From: Chitinophaga sedimenti
GTDB lineage: Bacteria; Bacteroidota; Bacteroidia; Chitinophagales; Chitinophagaceae
Assembly (NCBI RefSeq): GCF_023156195.1
Contig: NZ_JAKUKA010000001.1
Location: 4,588,001-4,652,000 of the forward strand
DNA: 64,000 bases
Reading direction: 5' to 3'
Part shown: piece by piece, positions 46,636 to 57,274 of the stretch
How the letters are laid out: the number at the start of each line of letters is the position of its first letter
Position numbering within the stretch: position 1 is the stretch's first letter
Position numbers and translations under genes: made by a program
The notes under the pieces: generated by a model
Database searches by the model: none
The model's input: only the letters and a program-made list of their open reading frames with translations
Told to the model about the DNA's origin: nothing

Positions 46636-49600
46636 TTATCTTACCGGTACCTGTAAAATGATCGAGATGCCGCGCTTATCGGCCTGTATATCCAAGAGCG
46701 CGGGAAGTTGCGCGGCACGCTGCTGCATAGCCTCAAAGTACCGCTGATCGGCAACGGCCTCCACCACCGTAAACGGACCGGGCGCATGTATCTTCAGCAG
46801 GAGCCGGGTTTTCACCAGGTCCATATTAACGAGTACGGTGGTGCCTTCGGCGTATTGCGCGATGTAGGTCAGCGCATCTTTATATAAAAAGTAGATATCC
46901 TGCCTGATCTTCATATCCAGCGCCAGTACGGTGATCTTATCGTCTACCTCCATTTTTACAATAACACCATGGCTGCTCTGCAACCCATCGCTGAACTCGT
47001 TCATGCGAAGCAATGTTTTGGGCATGCTGTCATTTTCCGGCTGAATGGTCCAGAGCATATCGTCCATGGCACCGATCATTTCGCGGCTCTTTTCACTGAT
47101 CTGCTCTATGTATTCTTTAGACAGGCTGCTGTCTTTATCTGCCTTTATTTTCGCCATTTCACTTAACAGGTTGATATTGTTGAGCGTGGTGTTTACCGCA
47201 GCATGCAGGTTGCCCGCAATCTGTGTCCGCATCTTCTGCAGGCCTATCAACCGTTTAATACGTTCGCGATCTATCCAGTATAATATGCCCATGAATAACA
47301 TGGCCAATGCGCCGTAAAACCACCAACTGCGCCAGAACGGGGCGGTCACATGAATTTTGAGCGTCGTGATTTCTTTACTGAAGATGCCATCGCTATTCTG
47401 TGTTCTTACTTTAAAGAGATAATCGCCGGGCGCCAGGTAATTATAAATTGCCTGCAGCCGGTTATCGGCCTTTACCCAGTCATCGTCCTGCCCTTCGAGT
47501 TGATAATAGTAGGCCAGTTGTTGCTGTTTCGTGTATGTCAGCGCGCTGAAACCAATTGTAATCGATGTGCGGTCGTGGGCCAGCAGCACATTGTCCAGGG
47601 CCGTCAGCGAATCTACCAGCAATGATTTATTTTCCAGGGTAAAGTGGGTGATGGCGGCGTTGCGGGGGCGGCAGGCTGCGTCATTTTCATGGGATCCACT
47701 ACCACGAAGTTATGATCGGTGGTGAATACCAGGTTGCCATCCGGCAGCTTCGTGGATCCGATCGCGGAAAAATTATCGTGGCGGATGCCGTCGCGGCGAT
47801 CGAATAAAGTAAAGATGTTTTTTTGCAGGTTCCAGCGGCAAAGGCCGTTAGCGAGACCCAGCCACACGTCGCCCTGTTCATCTTTTTCCATTTCGTACAC
47901 CGTATTGCCCGGCAAACCATGTTGCGTTGTAATATTACGGATAGCGCCCGTACGTGTATTTAACACATTAAGTGCGCCGGTGCTGATGATGAACGTGGTA
48001 TCGTCGTATTGCAGAATATCGTGTGGTACGTTTTCGTATAAGCGCCTGCCCACGCCTCCTTCCGAGTTATAGCGGGCCAATATTTTATGGGTGCGGGTAT
48101 CCATTTTAAAACAACCATAGCCCATTGATGCTACCCACAGGTATCCTTCTTTGTCGATGTACAGCTCGTGCACCAACCCTTCTTTCATCACGAGTTCATA
48201 TCCTTTGGTAATATCGCCGCCGGCAGCTTTACGGTTCCATTTTACGAGGTAACCGCCCTGCGCGCCCATCCAGATGTTGCCATCTTTATCTTCTGCCAGC
48301 TCGCGTATGGTACTGCCTTTTAATACCGGGGGACGAAAATAGCGACCTTTTTTAGTGGCACGATCGTAGACCAGTACTTCACCGGCCTGCATGCCCACCC
48401 ATACCCGTTCTCCATCTCGTTGTTCCCGGATGTGCCACACCATGTGCGCGTTCCGTGGATCGAGACCCGGCGGCGGCGGCGCGGGGTGCATGTCTTTATC
48501 ATAAAAATATAATCCGCCGCCCCAACAGCCTACCCAGGTACTGCCATCGCGCATGCGTACTACGGCCTGTACTCCATCTTCTGCTGGTTTGCCGCCATAA
48601 CGTTGGGGATAAACGTTTTTAAATACTTCGGCATCGGGGTTAAAAATATAGAGCCCATTATCCGTGGCCACCCATATGTTTTGCTCCCGGTCCTCGAAAA
48701 GACGCTCTACCCGGTCGAAGCGGATGCTCTGTTCCGTGACGTATTCGTTGCGAATGGGAATAAACGGCTGTATACTGTCGCCGGTAAACTCCGCCAGGAA
48801 CGGGAGCCCGTGGTACCAAAGGCGGCCGTTCCGCTGTTCCATCGGGCCAAATATTTCGTGGTAACCAAGCCCTATTTCTTTACCCAGGTTATATTCCTTG
48901 CTGATATTGTTTTTCAGGTCAAACACGCAAATGAGCGGATAAGGCTTTTGCGCCTCCCAGGTTACAAATGATAACCGTTGCTGCTGATCGATGTGCAACC
49001 AATGTGCGCTGGTTAAAGCACCGTATCGCTCAATCACCGGGTTCTTATCGGGGTTATGCCCGCGGTAATTCAGGTTGCCTGTGCGTTCATTGATCACCGC
49101 CAGGCCGTCGAAGCTGCTGATCCAGAGCAGGCCGCGTTCTTTATCGTCGAGGTACGATTGCAACCGCCAGCCAGGCGGCGCCACTAAATCTTCGGCGAGG
49201 TTAAACTCCTGTTTCACGCTGTCGTAGCGGTATACACCATTGTCCTGTGTATTCATCAGCCATTGCCCGCGGAATTCAAAAAATCCTTTATTGATGTAGA
49301 TGTTCGCATACTTCCACCAGTGAACGCGCACTTCTTTAAATTTAAAAGTCTGCGGATCAAAGGTGCCTACCTTGTTATCGCCCGTACCTACCCACAATTG
49401 CTTTTTCGAATCCTCGTACACGAAGCCCACATAATCATTTTCGAAAGCAGGAATATTACCCGGCTGGTTATTAAACGTGAGGAAGCGGTTGCCATCGTAG
49501 CGTTGCAGGCCGTTGTTGCTCGACAGCCAGATGTACCCCCGGGCATCCTGCAAAATACCGGTAATGCTGTTGGACGAAAGTCCGTTGTAAGTGGTGAGCC

Positions 49601-49775
49601 GCTCAAATACATATTGCCCTGCCTGTTGTGCGTTCGCAGCTGAGGCAAGGACAAACAAAAGGGCGGAAAACAGGTAGTGTTTCAAGGTATTCAAAGATAC
49701 TACGGAGTGTTCAAATACAAAACCAGTCCATACAACGAATCTGACAACTGATACCATTTGCGGTTCCGGCGGCAT
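46636..49775 (-). CDS. Propeller-sensor histidine kinase, probably a pseudokinase, frameshifted
   Basis: About 1,040 residues. Signal segment KHYLFSALLFVLASAANA, a 600-residue two-component-regulator propeller (Reg_prop blades: GLSSNSITGILQDARGYIWL, EDREQNIWVATDNGLYIF, EDKDGNIWMGAQGGYLVKWN), a Y_Y_Y domain (YYQLEGQDDDWVKAD), one membrane helix (YGALAMLFMGILYWI) and a HisKA_3-like kinase. The H-box reads IAGNLHAAVNTTLNNINLL, with Ala where the family has Asp/Glu after LH; the ATPase N-box reads DALTYIAQYAEG without its Asn, and no DNGxGF loop is seen. Break near 47666 (C5 run) gives PRNAAITHFTLENKSLL when repaired. ATG at 49775 leaves a long leader; a TTG near 49694 may be the real start. Ligand unknown. 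Confidence 0.85.
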
Positions 49776-49830
49776 GGCGGCCGGGCCATCTTTGCATCAA
49801 CATATTAATCACCTCAAAAAAATTGTTTGT

Positions 49831-50610
49831 ATGAAAAAGATCCCGGCAGCGCTGGTGCTGCTGGCGGCTATGTTTACCTCCTGCGATAAAGATGACAGCA
49901 AGGGAGGCACTTTTAAAGGCCCCGAATTACAACTCCACGACGGCAAAGCCCGGTCATGGGTAAAACTGGATGAAAAAGGCAACCCGTTACAAATTGGCGT
50001 TACCATTACCGATGCCGCTTTCAACAGCGTACCGTTCCCCGCCGGCGAAATGCCCGGACACAACATGGCTAACAGCCTGTCGCTGCAACTGCCCAAACAG
50101 GCGTCGTCCATGCCGTTTAAACACATCGGCCTGGATTGGAACCCTGCCGGCCACGAGCCGCCCGGTATTTACGACAAGCCGCATTTCGATTTTCACTTTT
50201 ATATGATCAGCCAGGCGGAAAGGATGCAGATCCCAACGTACGATCAGGACAGCCTGAAGTTCAAAAACTCACCTGCCCCGGCTTACCTGCCGGCCAGTTA
50301 CGCCAACTTCGGCGGTGGTGTACCGCAGATGGGGGCGCACTGGGTAGACCTGAATACGCCGGAAATAAAGCCGCCGTTTAACTTTACGGAAACGTTCTTT
50401 TACGGTAGCTACAACGGCAAGGTTATTTTCCTCGAACCGATGATCACACACGATTTCATCAAAAATGTAAATGCTTCCTTTACCCGCGATATTCCGCAGC
50501 CGGCAAAATTCCAGGTGTCGGGGTATTATCCGACTAAATCTTCGGTGGTACGTAAAAACGGTGTTACGGAAGTGATCCTGGAGGGCCTGGTGTACAAAAC
50601 CGCTTCTTAG
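49831..50610 (+). CDS. Lipoprotein with TTHB210-like (DUF5602) domain
   Basis: 259 residues, intact. Type II signal peptide MKKIPAALVLLAAMFTSC with lipobox FTSC. The body resembles the DUF5602/TTHB210-like family: WVKLDEKGNPLQIGVTITDA, NSLSLQLPKQASSMPF, and the His-rich HEPPGIYDKPHFDFHFYMIS, which could bind a metal. Later FNFTETFFYGSYNGKVIFLE and FQVSGYYPTK also fit. The frame is open to 49774, but the signal peptide fixes the start at 49831. Divergent from the propeller sensor 55 bases away, so it may be under that sensor's control (inference). No known activity. Confidence 0.8.
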   Translation: MKKIPAALVLLAAMFTSCDKDDSKGGTFKGPELQLHDGKARSWVKLDEKGNPLQIGVTITDAAFNSVPFPAGEMPGHNMANSLSLQLPKQASSMPFKHIGLDWNPAGHEPPGIYDKPHFDFHFYMISQAERMQIPTYDQDSLKFKNSPAPAYLPASYANFGGGVPQMGAHWVDLNTPEIKPPFNFTETFFYGSYNGKVIFLEPMITHDFIKNVNASFTRDIPQPAKFQVSGYYPTKSSVVRKNGVTEVILEGLVYKTAS

Positions 50611-50629
50611 AACAGTTCCCATCACAATT

Positions 50630-50660
50630 AAGAAAGGGCCCGGTGCGGGCCCTTTCTTTT
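50630..50660. terminator. Bidirectional terminator between lipoprotein and DUF58 genes
   Basis: AAGAAAGGGCCCG / CGGGCCCTTTCTT stem with a 3-base loop and T4; the A-rich left side serves the converging minus-strand operon. Confidence 0.85.
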
Positions 50661-52001
50661 ATATGATCATTCTCGATTTTAACTCCAGGTAACGGTTAAT
50701 AAGGTCGACCGTCAGGTTGGCGGGTGTACTGATCAGCGACATAATTCCGTACTTGGATAACTCCCGCGCGATTACTTTCTTCTCATAAGAAAATTTCTGC
50801 GCTATAATCTGGGTATAGATATCCTCGACCGAATGCGCCTCCTGTGCGGTGATTTTCTGTATTTCGGTGTTTTCGAAAAACACCACCAGCAGCAGGTGAT
50901 GGCGGGCCAGCGCGCGCAGGTAGGGCAACTGGCGTTGCAGGTTGCTTACCGATTCAAAATTAGTAAAGAGGATGAACAGCGAACGTTGCGACACCGACGT
51001 TCTTAACGTAACCGCCAGGCGCTCGTAGTCGCTTTCCTGCCACTGGGTTTGCTGTGCGTACAGCATTTCCAAAATTTTATTGAGCTGCACTTTTTACTAT
51101 CTGCCGGAAGCACATCTACCTTCTGTTCCGCGAAAGTTACCAGTCCTGCTTTGTCACCTTTGTTCAATGCTACCTTAGAGAAGATGAGCGAGGAGTTGAT
51201 AGCGTAGTCCAGCAGGGTAAGCCCGTCGAACGGCATTTTCATGCTGCGTCCTTTGTCGATGAGGCAATAAATTTGTTGCGCCCTTTCTTCCATAAAGTTG
51301 TTCACCATCAGGTTACCGCGGCGGGCTGTGGCTTTCCAGTTAATGGAACGCACATCATCGCCCTGCGCATATTCTTTGATATGATCAAACTCCATGCTGT
51401 GGCCCACTACGCGACGGTTGTGCAAACCATATTCCTGCAGTTTACTATCAAACGAAAACAATTCGTAGTGCCGCATCTGCAAAAAAGAGGGATATACTTT
51501 TACCGTTTGTTGCTGATTAAATATCATGTGCCGTTTGGCCAGTCCGATAAAACTGGTCACATAGGCATTGATGGCGCCGAACTCGTACACTCCGCGCTCT
51601 ACCGGCCGCAATTTGTATTCCACTGCTTTACCGGGCTGCGAGGGCGACAGTTTCGCCGTTAATTCAAAATCGCGGCGCTGGAACTGGAAGGGCAGCTCAT
51701 CGATGAGCGTTATCATGGCGGGAAAACGGTATTTGCTCGTGACGCGGAGCGTTAACCGGTTATCGTCGCCGTTGCTCAGCCGGTCGGCCACTTCGCGTTC
51801 GGCACTAATGGGCTGGCGGCTTCCGAAGAGCAGTAACAGGTCGATCACGAGCGCCACCATCAATCCCCAGAAACCAATTAAGGCGACCACGAAAAGTACC
51901 GGCACGAAAAATGCAACGATGAATAAAAGTATCACCGCTCCCAGTGCCATATAAAAGCGACCGCCGAAAAACACGGCCGCGTATAACTTTTTAAACCACA
52001 T
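50659..52001 (-). CDS. DUF58 domain protein, frameshifted
   Basis: About 447 residues. Two N-terminal membrane helices (YMALGAVILLFIVAFFVPVL) precede a soluble region with the DUF58 signature EYAQGDDVRSINWKATARRG, then a von Willebrand A-like fold (YCLIDKGRSMKMPFDG in place of a full MIDAS motif). The frame breaks in the A5 run near 51093; one added A gives SKKVQLNKILEMLYAQQTQW and reaches the stop at 50659. DUF58 proteins are routinely paired with MoxR ATPases, here 10 bases upstream. Their joint role is poorly known; chaperoning or metal insertion is proposed for relatives. Last gene of a five-gene minus-strand operon. Confidence 0.92.
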
Positions 52002-52011
52002 GTCTGGTTGT

Positions 52012-53001
52012 TTAACGTGGCACTTCCACGGATTTCAATATCTCTGCAATTACTTCGTCCGGCGTAATGCCCTCCATTTCGCGCTCTGGCGTTAACATGA
52101 TGCGATGGCGCAGCACGTGCGGCAGCATGGCCACAATATCGTCGGGCGTTACGAAGTCGCGGTTATTGATGGCTGCATGCGATTTGGCGCAGTTCATCAC
52201 CGCGATAGATGCGCGCGGCGAAGCGCCCATGTACAGCGATGCACTCAAACGCGTTTCCTGCACCAGCGTGGCGATGTAAGTAATCAGCTTTTCTTCGATG
52301 TGCACCTTACGCACCTGCGCCTGCAACTCGCTTATCTGCAAAGCGGTGAGCACATGCTTTACCAGTGCGGTCTGCGCCTGCTGCATCGGGGTTTCGTGCG
52401 CCGCTTTCAGCATGGTGATCTCATCAGCCAGCTGTGGATATTTCACTTCAATTTTGAAAAGGAAGCGATCGAGCTGTGCTTCCGGTAAACGATACGTACC
52501 TTCCTGCTCAATCGGGTTTTGGGTGGCGATGACCATAAACGGTGTATCCAGGCGATGCGTGTTGCCATCGTTCGTGATCTGCCTTTCTTCCATTACTTCA
52601 AACAGGGCCGATTGTGTTTTGGCCGGGGCGCGGTTAATCTCATCGATCAATACAATATTACCGAAAATGGGACCTCGTTTGTATTCGAACTCACGGCTTT
52701 GCGGGTTGAACACGGAAGTACCCAGTACATCGGCGGGCATCATATCGGGCGTAAACTGTATGCGGGAAAATTTGGCGTCAACCGTCTGGGCCAGCAGCTT
52801 TGAGGCCAGGGTTTTAGCCACTCCGGGCACCCCTTCGATCAGCACATGGCCGTTGGTGAGCAGGCCGGTAATAAGCAGGTCCACCATGTCGTGCTGCCCC
52901 ACCACCACCTTGCCAATTTCTTCCCTGATGGCCGCTACGGCATTATGTAAGGCGGAAAAATCGGCCCGCGGCTGGAAAGTGTCAATTACTTCTGCTTCCA
53001 T
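52012..53001 (-). CDS. MoxR family AAA+ ATPase
   Basis: 329-residue cytoplasmic ATPase, intact. Walker A is GVPGVAKTLASK, Walker B is IVLIDEINRAPAKTQSALFE, the sensor/Arg region includes MVIATQNPIEQEGTYRLPEA and QLDRFLFKIEVKYP, and the C-terminal lid has LYMGASPRASIAVMNCAKSH. These are diagnostic for MoxR, which act as chaperone-like ATPases on VWA or DUF58 partners. It starts 5 bases after the DUF4350 stop and ends 10 bases before DUF58. Confidence 0.96.
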   Translation of the reverse strand: MEAEVIDTFQPRADFSALHNAVAAIREEIGKVVVGQHDMVDLLITGLLTNGHVLIEGVPGVAKTLASKLLAQTVDAKFSRIQFTPDMMPADVLGTSVFNPQSREFEYKRGPIFGNIVLIDEINRAPAKTQSALFEVMEERQITNDGNTHRLDTPFMVIATQNPIEQEGTYRLPEAQLDRFLFKIEVKYPQLADEITMLKAAHETPMQQAQTALVKHVLTALQISELQAQVRKVHIEEKLITYIATLVQETRLSASLYMGASPRASIAVMNCAKSHAAINNRDFVTPDDIVAMLPHVLRHRIMLTPEREMEGITPDEVIAEILKSVEVPR

Positions 53002-53005
53002 CTAG

Positions 53006-54234
53006 TTAGTTTTTATAAAAATGGTAAACGCTTTTATAGAATGATTTAAGTTCCTCGTCTGAAAGGCTGTTCGCCAGCCGGATATGATCGATCGTGCGGA
53101 TCAGTTTTTCTACTTCTTCCTGCGGATGATTCGATTTACGCGCCAGCCGGTGGATAAAAGCTTCATCCAGCACGCTGGTATTCAGGTTTAAATTAGTGCG
53201 CACATGTTCCAGTAGCTGCGCGCTCATTTTCTGCGCCAGGTTCAGGTTGTTGTGATGCGAGTAATACAAAGCGCCCAGTGTTTTTACGAACTCCAGCGAA
53301 GTGTTGGCCAGCGGCTGTTTCGGCGGAATGATACGTTGACGGCGTTTGCTCTCGAAAGCGGCATAGAGCAGCAACAGCAGCAGTGCCAGGAAAAGCGCCC
53401 AGCGCATCGCGGGATAACGCATCAGCACCGGAAGTTGGAAAAGTCGTCGGACGGCGGGCGCGTTGTCAGGTGTTTGTAGTATTCGTCCCAATACAGTGCG
53501 TCTACTTCCGGCCGCAGGTACGTCATCATATGTTCGAGCGACTGCCGGTTGTTGCCAGTGGCCAGGTAATAATTAGTAAACGTGTAAGGGTTCAGGCTGA
53601 TGAACAGTTGACCATTGCCGCGGGTGATCCGTATCAGGTTCGCGTGACCGGCAACGTTTGTACCCAGGATAGTTGTTACTGCCGTATCCAACTCCGTAAA
53701 AGCGGTGTTAGTCACAATACCTTTGTAGCGGAAACTTTGCGGCTGCAACTCCGGGTTTACGAACTGCTGCGCTATTTTCAGACTGTTATCCTGGTCATAA
53801 TCCACCTCTTCTGCCTTGAATCTGAACGCTTCCAGGAAAGCAGAATCGAAGCCCAGCGCTGCCACGAACAACTGGTTGCCTGCTTCCACGTAATTCAACA
53901 TTTCCTGCACATCTTTATTGGAAGTATACAACTCTTTGGCCAGCAATACGTACGCCGTACGGGAGCCATTCTGCATGCGGTCATCCTTCAGGTAGGTGCG
54001 GGCAAATGGTTTGGTGACTACGTTGGCGGGCGTGTTATCGAACATTTCGGGCAACAGCTTGTAGGCAATGTAGCCGCCGTACACCGATTTCTGGCGATTA
54101 GATAACGACAGCGGGTAGTCGTTCAGCGAGCGTGACATGCGCGGAGCAGTGCTGTACATGGCCGCCATCATAATCACGACGGCGATCAGCACCACGAGCC
54201 CGATAGGTATAAATATCAACAAGTACTTTTTCAC
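53006..54234 (-). CDS. DUF4350 domain protein, frameshifted
   Basis: About 409 residues. An N-terminal membrane helix (LLIFIPIGLVVLIAVVIMMA), a periplasmic DUF4350 domain (SVYGGYIAYKLLPEMF, NQLFVAALGFDSAFLE), a second helix (MRWALFLALLLLLLYAAF) and a helical cytoplasmic tail (EVEKLIRTIDHIRLANSLSD). The frame breaks near 53432; one added T gives DDFSNFPVLMRYPAMRWALF, exactly joining the halves. DUF4350 is a partner of MoxR/DUF58/DUF4129 in many bacteria; no activity known. Overlaps nothing; 4-base gaps on both sides show one transcript. Confidence 0.88.
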
Positions 54235-54238
54235 GCGC

Positions 54239-55108
54239 TTACTTTAATTCGTTTTTAAATGCTACAAACCGGCCATTTAATTCGTCGAACTGCTCTTTGC
54301 CAAGGTTCATATGCCCGAACCAAACATACTCGTAGGCGAGCGTGAGCAGCGAGAACGTTTTGTAGTATGGGTTGCCCCGCAGTTCGCGCAGGTAATCGGC
54401 ATTGGTCTTATCGGCCATCATAACCACCATGCCTTTGCGATGCAGCAGGTCGAGACTGTACAGGTACAGGTAACGCACCGCCTGGCGAAAATTCCCTTCC
54501 TGTGCGGCAGCGGGCGGCAGCTTCAAAATCTGCAGGCAGTACTTCTTCCTGTTCCGCTTTTGGAACGTCCCATTGTACATTGCGGCGGCCACGGAAATAA
54601 AAGTCACCGTTGGCTACATATTGATAAAGCCCTCCGAGCAGCACAATGCCCAGTAGCCCAAGAATCACATAAAACAGGTTCATCGAGTTCCTGTTTACCC
54701 ACATCATGAAATCGTGCCAGGTGCCGGAACGTTCTTTAAAAGGTTTGTTCTTCGGCTCTTCATAGGTCAGCGCTTTCTCTGCCTTGAGTTTGTTAATTAC
54801 TTCGTCCGGAATGTTGCGGGGGCAAAGTGATCCGGGCGGTTCACTTCCGCATAGGGTGAACTGGTATCTTTCAGTCCCAGCGGATAGTCGCGCAGGTAAA
54901 GCTCCCAGGTCTGGTAACGTTCTTCTTCGCTGTCGGTGGACGCAGACGCTTCTTCCGTATAAGTAACGTTCTCCTGGCTGACCGAATCGGTGACCTGTTC
55001 CATATGTTCGGCCGTGTTCAACACTGCCGTATCCAGGTTTTGCCGGGCATACAGCGTAGCGGGCAGCAGGCTTGTCAGTAATAATAATCTGTTCAACAAC
55101 TTTTTCAT
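54239..55108 (-). CDS. DUF4129 domain protein, two frameshifts
   Basis: About 290 residues: signal peptide MKKLLNRLLLLTSLLPATLY, an extracytoplasmic region, one membrane helix (LFYVILGLLGIVLLGGLYQY) and a C-terminal cytoplasmic DUF4129 domain (EGNFRQAVRYLYLYSLDLLH, LRGNPYYKTFSLLTLAYEYV). Breaks: near 54820 (C5 run; repair gives HFAPPRNIPDEVINKLKAEK) and near 54525, where the shift is the other way, so either two bases are missing (giving DFEKLPPAAAQEG) or one extra T is present (giving DLKLPPAAAQ). Fourth member of the MoxR cluster; role unknown. Confidence 0.85.
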
Positions 55109-55114
55109 GCGCGG

Positions 55115-56096
55115 CTATACTTTTGCACGTTGCGGTTTACCGTTCGCATCGAGGTAATACCCGGCGCGCTTCAGTTTTATTGGGTAGATGATGAAGTACC
55201 AGACGATGGCCGCCAGCGATAGCCCCAGGATGGAGGCGCTGAGCCATATGGGCATGCCCTTCGCCGTACGGGTAATGAAACTTTCCAGGAAAGCCGCGGC
55301 AATAAAAATCGGTATCAGTGAAATAATAATCTTCATCCCGTCGCGCGCGCCGCGTTTCAGTGAATCTACGCGTTTATGGGTACCCGGGAACAACAGGCTG
55401 TTACCTAAGACCAGCCCCGCCGTGCCGGCGATCACGATCGCTGAAATTTCCAGTGTGCCGTGTATCCATATTGTCAGTACCGACTGCAAACCCAATCCTT
55501 TCGCGAAGAAGTAATATTGGAAAGAACCCAGCATAATACCATTCGTGGTCAGCAGCCAGAGCGTGCCCACAGAGAAAAAGATGCCGCCTACAAACGCATA
55601 GATAGCCACCGGATGTTGTTGAATGCGATGCGCACCCACATTTCCCATTCGTTGGACGAGCCATACACCCCAAACGGGTCGCCGCTCGCGATGTTGCGTT
55701 CCGTCATGTTTACATATTCGTCGCCCATTACACCACGAACGAAGGTTTCGTCGTGCGCGGCGGAAAAGGCGGCAATGATGCAGAACAGCGTGAAATAGCA
55801 AAAGGTGAACAGGAATACCCGGTGATATTTGGCGAACAGCAACGGCATTTCATACGCGAAAAACCGGCGGATACGCCCGGGTTCGGCACGACTGCTGTAA
55901 ATACGGCGGTAAATCACCGCGGCCATGCTATTGATGTACCGGGCAGAACTGTTCCCGCTGTAAAATGTTTTGGCGTAGGCCAGGTCGTCCAGCAGGGTGG
56001 TAAAACGTTCGGCCATCTCATCGGGGTCGTCCGTGGGTTCCTCCCGGTACTTTTTCCAGCGCTCCAGGTTTTTTTAATAAAAAGGGATTCTCTCAT
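55115..56096 (-). CDS. SpoIIM/DUF95 family membrane protein, two frameshifts
   Basis: About 327 residues, inner membrane, no relation to sporulation in this phylum. ATG at 56096 gives MRESLFIKKN; an A7 run (56069-56075) lacks one A, and repair yields NLERWKKYREEPTDDPDEMA. A second break near 55612 is repaired by one base to FNNIPVAIYAFVGGIFFSVG. The family core (LLTTNGIMLGSFQYYFFA, IWIHGTLEISAIVIAGTAG) is intact: the polar HGTxE motif lies within a membrane helix. First gene of the minus-strand operon SpoIIM-DUF4129-DUF4350-MoxR-DUF58, 60 bases from the divergent RDD gene. Confidence 0.9.
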
Positions 56097-56155
56097 GGCA
56101 ACACAAAAATTTCAGGCTACAAGACTCCGAAATATAATATATTTAATTTTCAATT

Positions 56156-56962
56156 ATGACATCGATCAAAATACCTACGGTTTTTAATATCGACCTCGAG
56201 TTTGAGGCGGCCGACATGGGCAGGCGTTTGCTGGCCTATATTATCGACCTGTTTATCCGCGTGGCTTACATCCTGCTGCTGAACTTTGCGATCGAAAAAA
56301 CGTTCGGGTTCAACAACGATCTGATGAAAACCATGCTCGAATGGATATTGGTCATTATTCCGGTGATGCTATATTTTCCTGTAACAGAAATACTGCTGAA
56401 GGGGCAGAGCGTCGGTAAAAAGATCATGCAGATCCGCGTGGTGAGCATGTATGGTAACGAACCTTCGCTCAGCCAGCACTTCATCCGCTGGGTATTCCGC
56501 CTCATCGAATCGCCACTGGTCATTTTCTTCGCGGGCTTTGGTATATTGAGCGGCGCATCGGATATTATTTCCGTAACGGCGGTCATTTCAATGTTGTTGT
56601 TCTTTACGCCGCTGGTTGTTATCAGCCGTTCAAGCCTGAGGCAACGTATAGGCGATATTGCCGCCGGCACCATCATCATCTCTATTAAAGAAAAAGCGTC
56701 TATTTCGGATACTATTTTCAGGGATATTGCCTCCACCGACTACACCGTAACTTTTACACAAATCCTGCGATTGTCTGATAAAGACCTTAATAAAGTAAAA
56801 GAGCTACTGGACCGCTCCCTGAAAAATAACGACCACGTACTGGCGGCCCGCGTGGCGCAACGCATCAAGGAAGTATTACACATCGAAACGGAAATGGAGC
56901 CCATGACATTTCTCGAAACATTGCTCAACGACTATAACTACCTGGCTACCCGCAGCGCTTAA
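56156..56962 (+). CDS. RDD family membrane protein
   Basis: 268 residues, intact. The family's motif begins MGRRLLAYIIDLFIRVAYIL (Arg-Asp pair in the first helix); further membrane segments at ILVIIPVMLYFPVTEILL and VTAVISMLLFFTPLVVIS, with GQSVGKKIMQIRVV and QRIGDIAAGTIII also typical. A 90-residue soluble helical C-terminus follows (SDKDLNKVKELLDRSLKNND). RDD proteins are proposed transporters or membrane organisers; here it is divergent from SpoIIM, a conserved pairing in this cluster. Confidence 0.92.
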   Translation: MTSIKIPTVFNIDLEFEAADMGRRLLAYIIDLFIRVAYILLLNFAIEKTFGFNNDLMKTMLEWILVIIPVMLYFPVTEILLKGQSVGKKIMQIRVVSMYGNEPSLSQHFIRWVFRLIESPLVIFFAGFGILSGASDIISVTAVISMLLFFTPLVVISRSSLRQRIGDIAAGTIIISIKEKASISDTIFRDIASTDYTVTFTQILRLSDKDLNKVKELLDRSLKNNDHVLAARVAQRIKEVLHIETEMEPMTFLETLLNDYNYLATRSA

Positions 56963-57274
56963 TGCCTACCCGTACCGCCCCGAGGTGCAATACGCGGGCC
57001 AACGAAAATCACGATGAATGGGATCGATCAGCCAATTAAAAAACCGTTTTTTGCGGGAAACGATTTCGTTCACAACAAGAGGTCATCGTCGATACTCGAA
57101 GGCGATAGGGATGTTCCATGAAATTAATTTCCAGTCCCAATAATATATAGAAAATCATGAATACTCAAATGTATTTCATGTTAGGCCCGTTTTTTTCGCC
57201 CGGCGATGGTACTTTTCCACCATTCATCCGATATGTAGTAACACCGTTTGCTCCGTAATGACTATTTTTAAGCC
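56963..57274. other. Intergenic region between RDD and CBM9-like genes
   Basis: 312 bases with no credible gene. A short palindrome AAAAAACCGTTTTTT near 57037 may weakly terminate the RDD transcript; I see no clear promoter for the next gene. Confidence 0.4.

Noticed and set aside
9827..56072. Programmed ribosomal frameshifting at A-rich slippery runs
   Set aside because: Breaks also occur in G, C and T runs and outside runs, in many unrelated genes, and repaired frames match families that are not frameshifted elsewhere. Sequence error is simpler.
57030..57050. AAAAAACCGTTTTTT palindrome as a strong terminator
   Set aside because: Stem is almost entirely A-T with a minimal loop; too weak to call as a feature.
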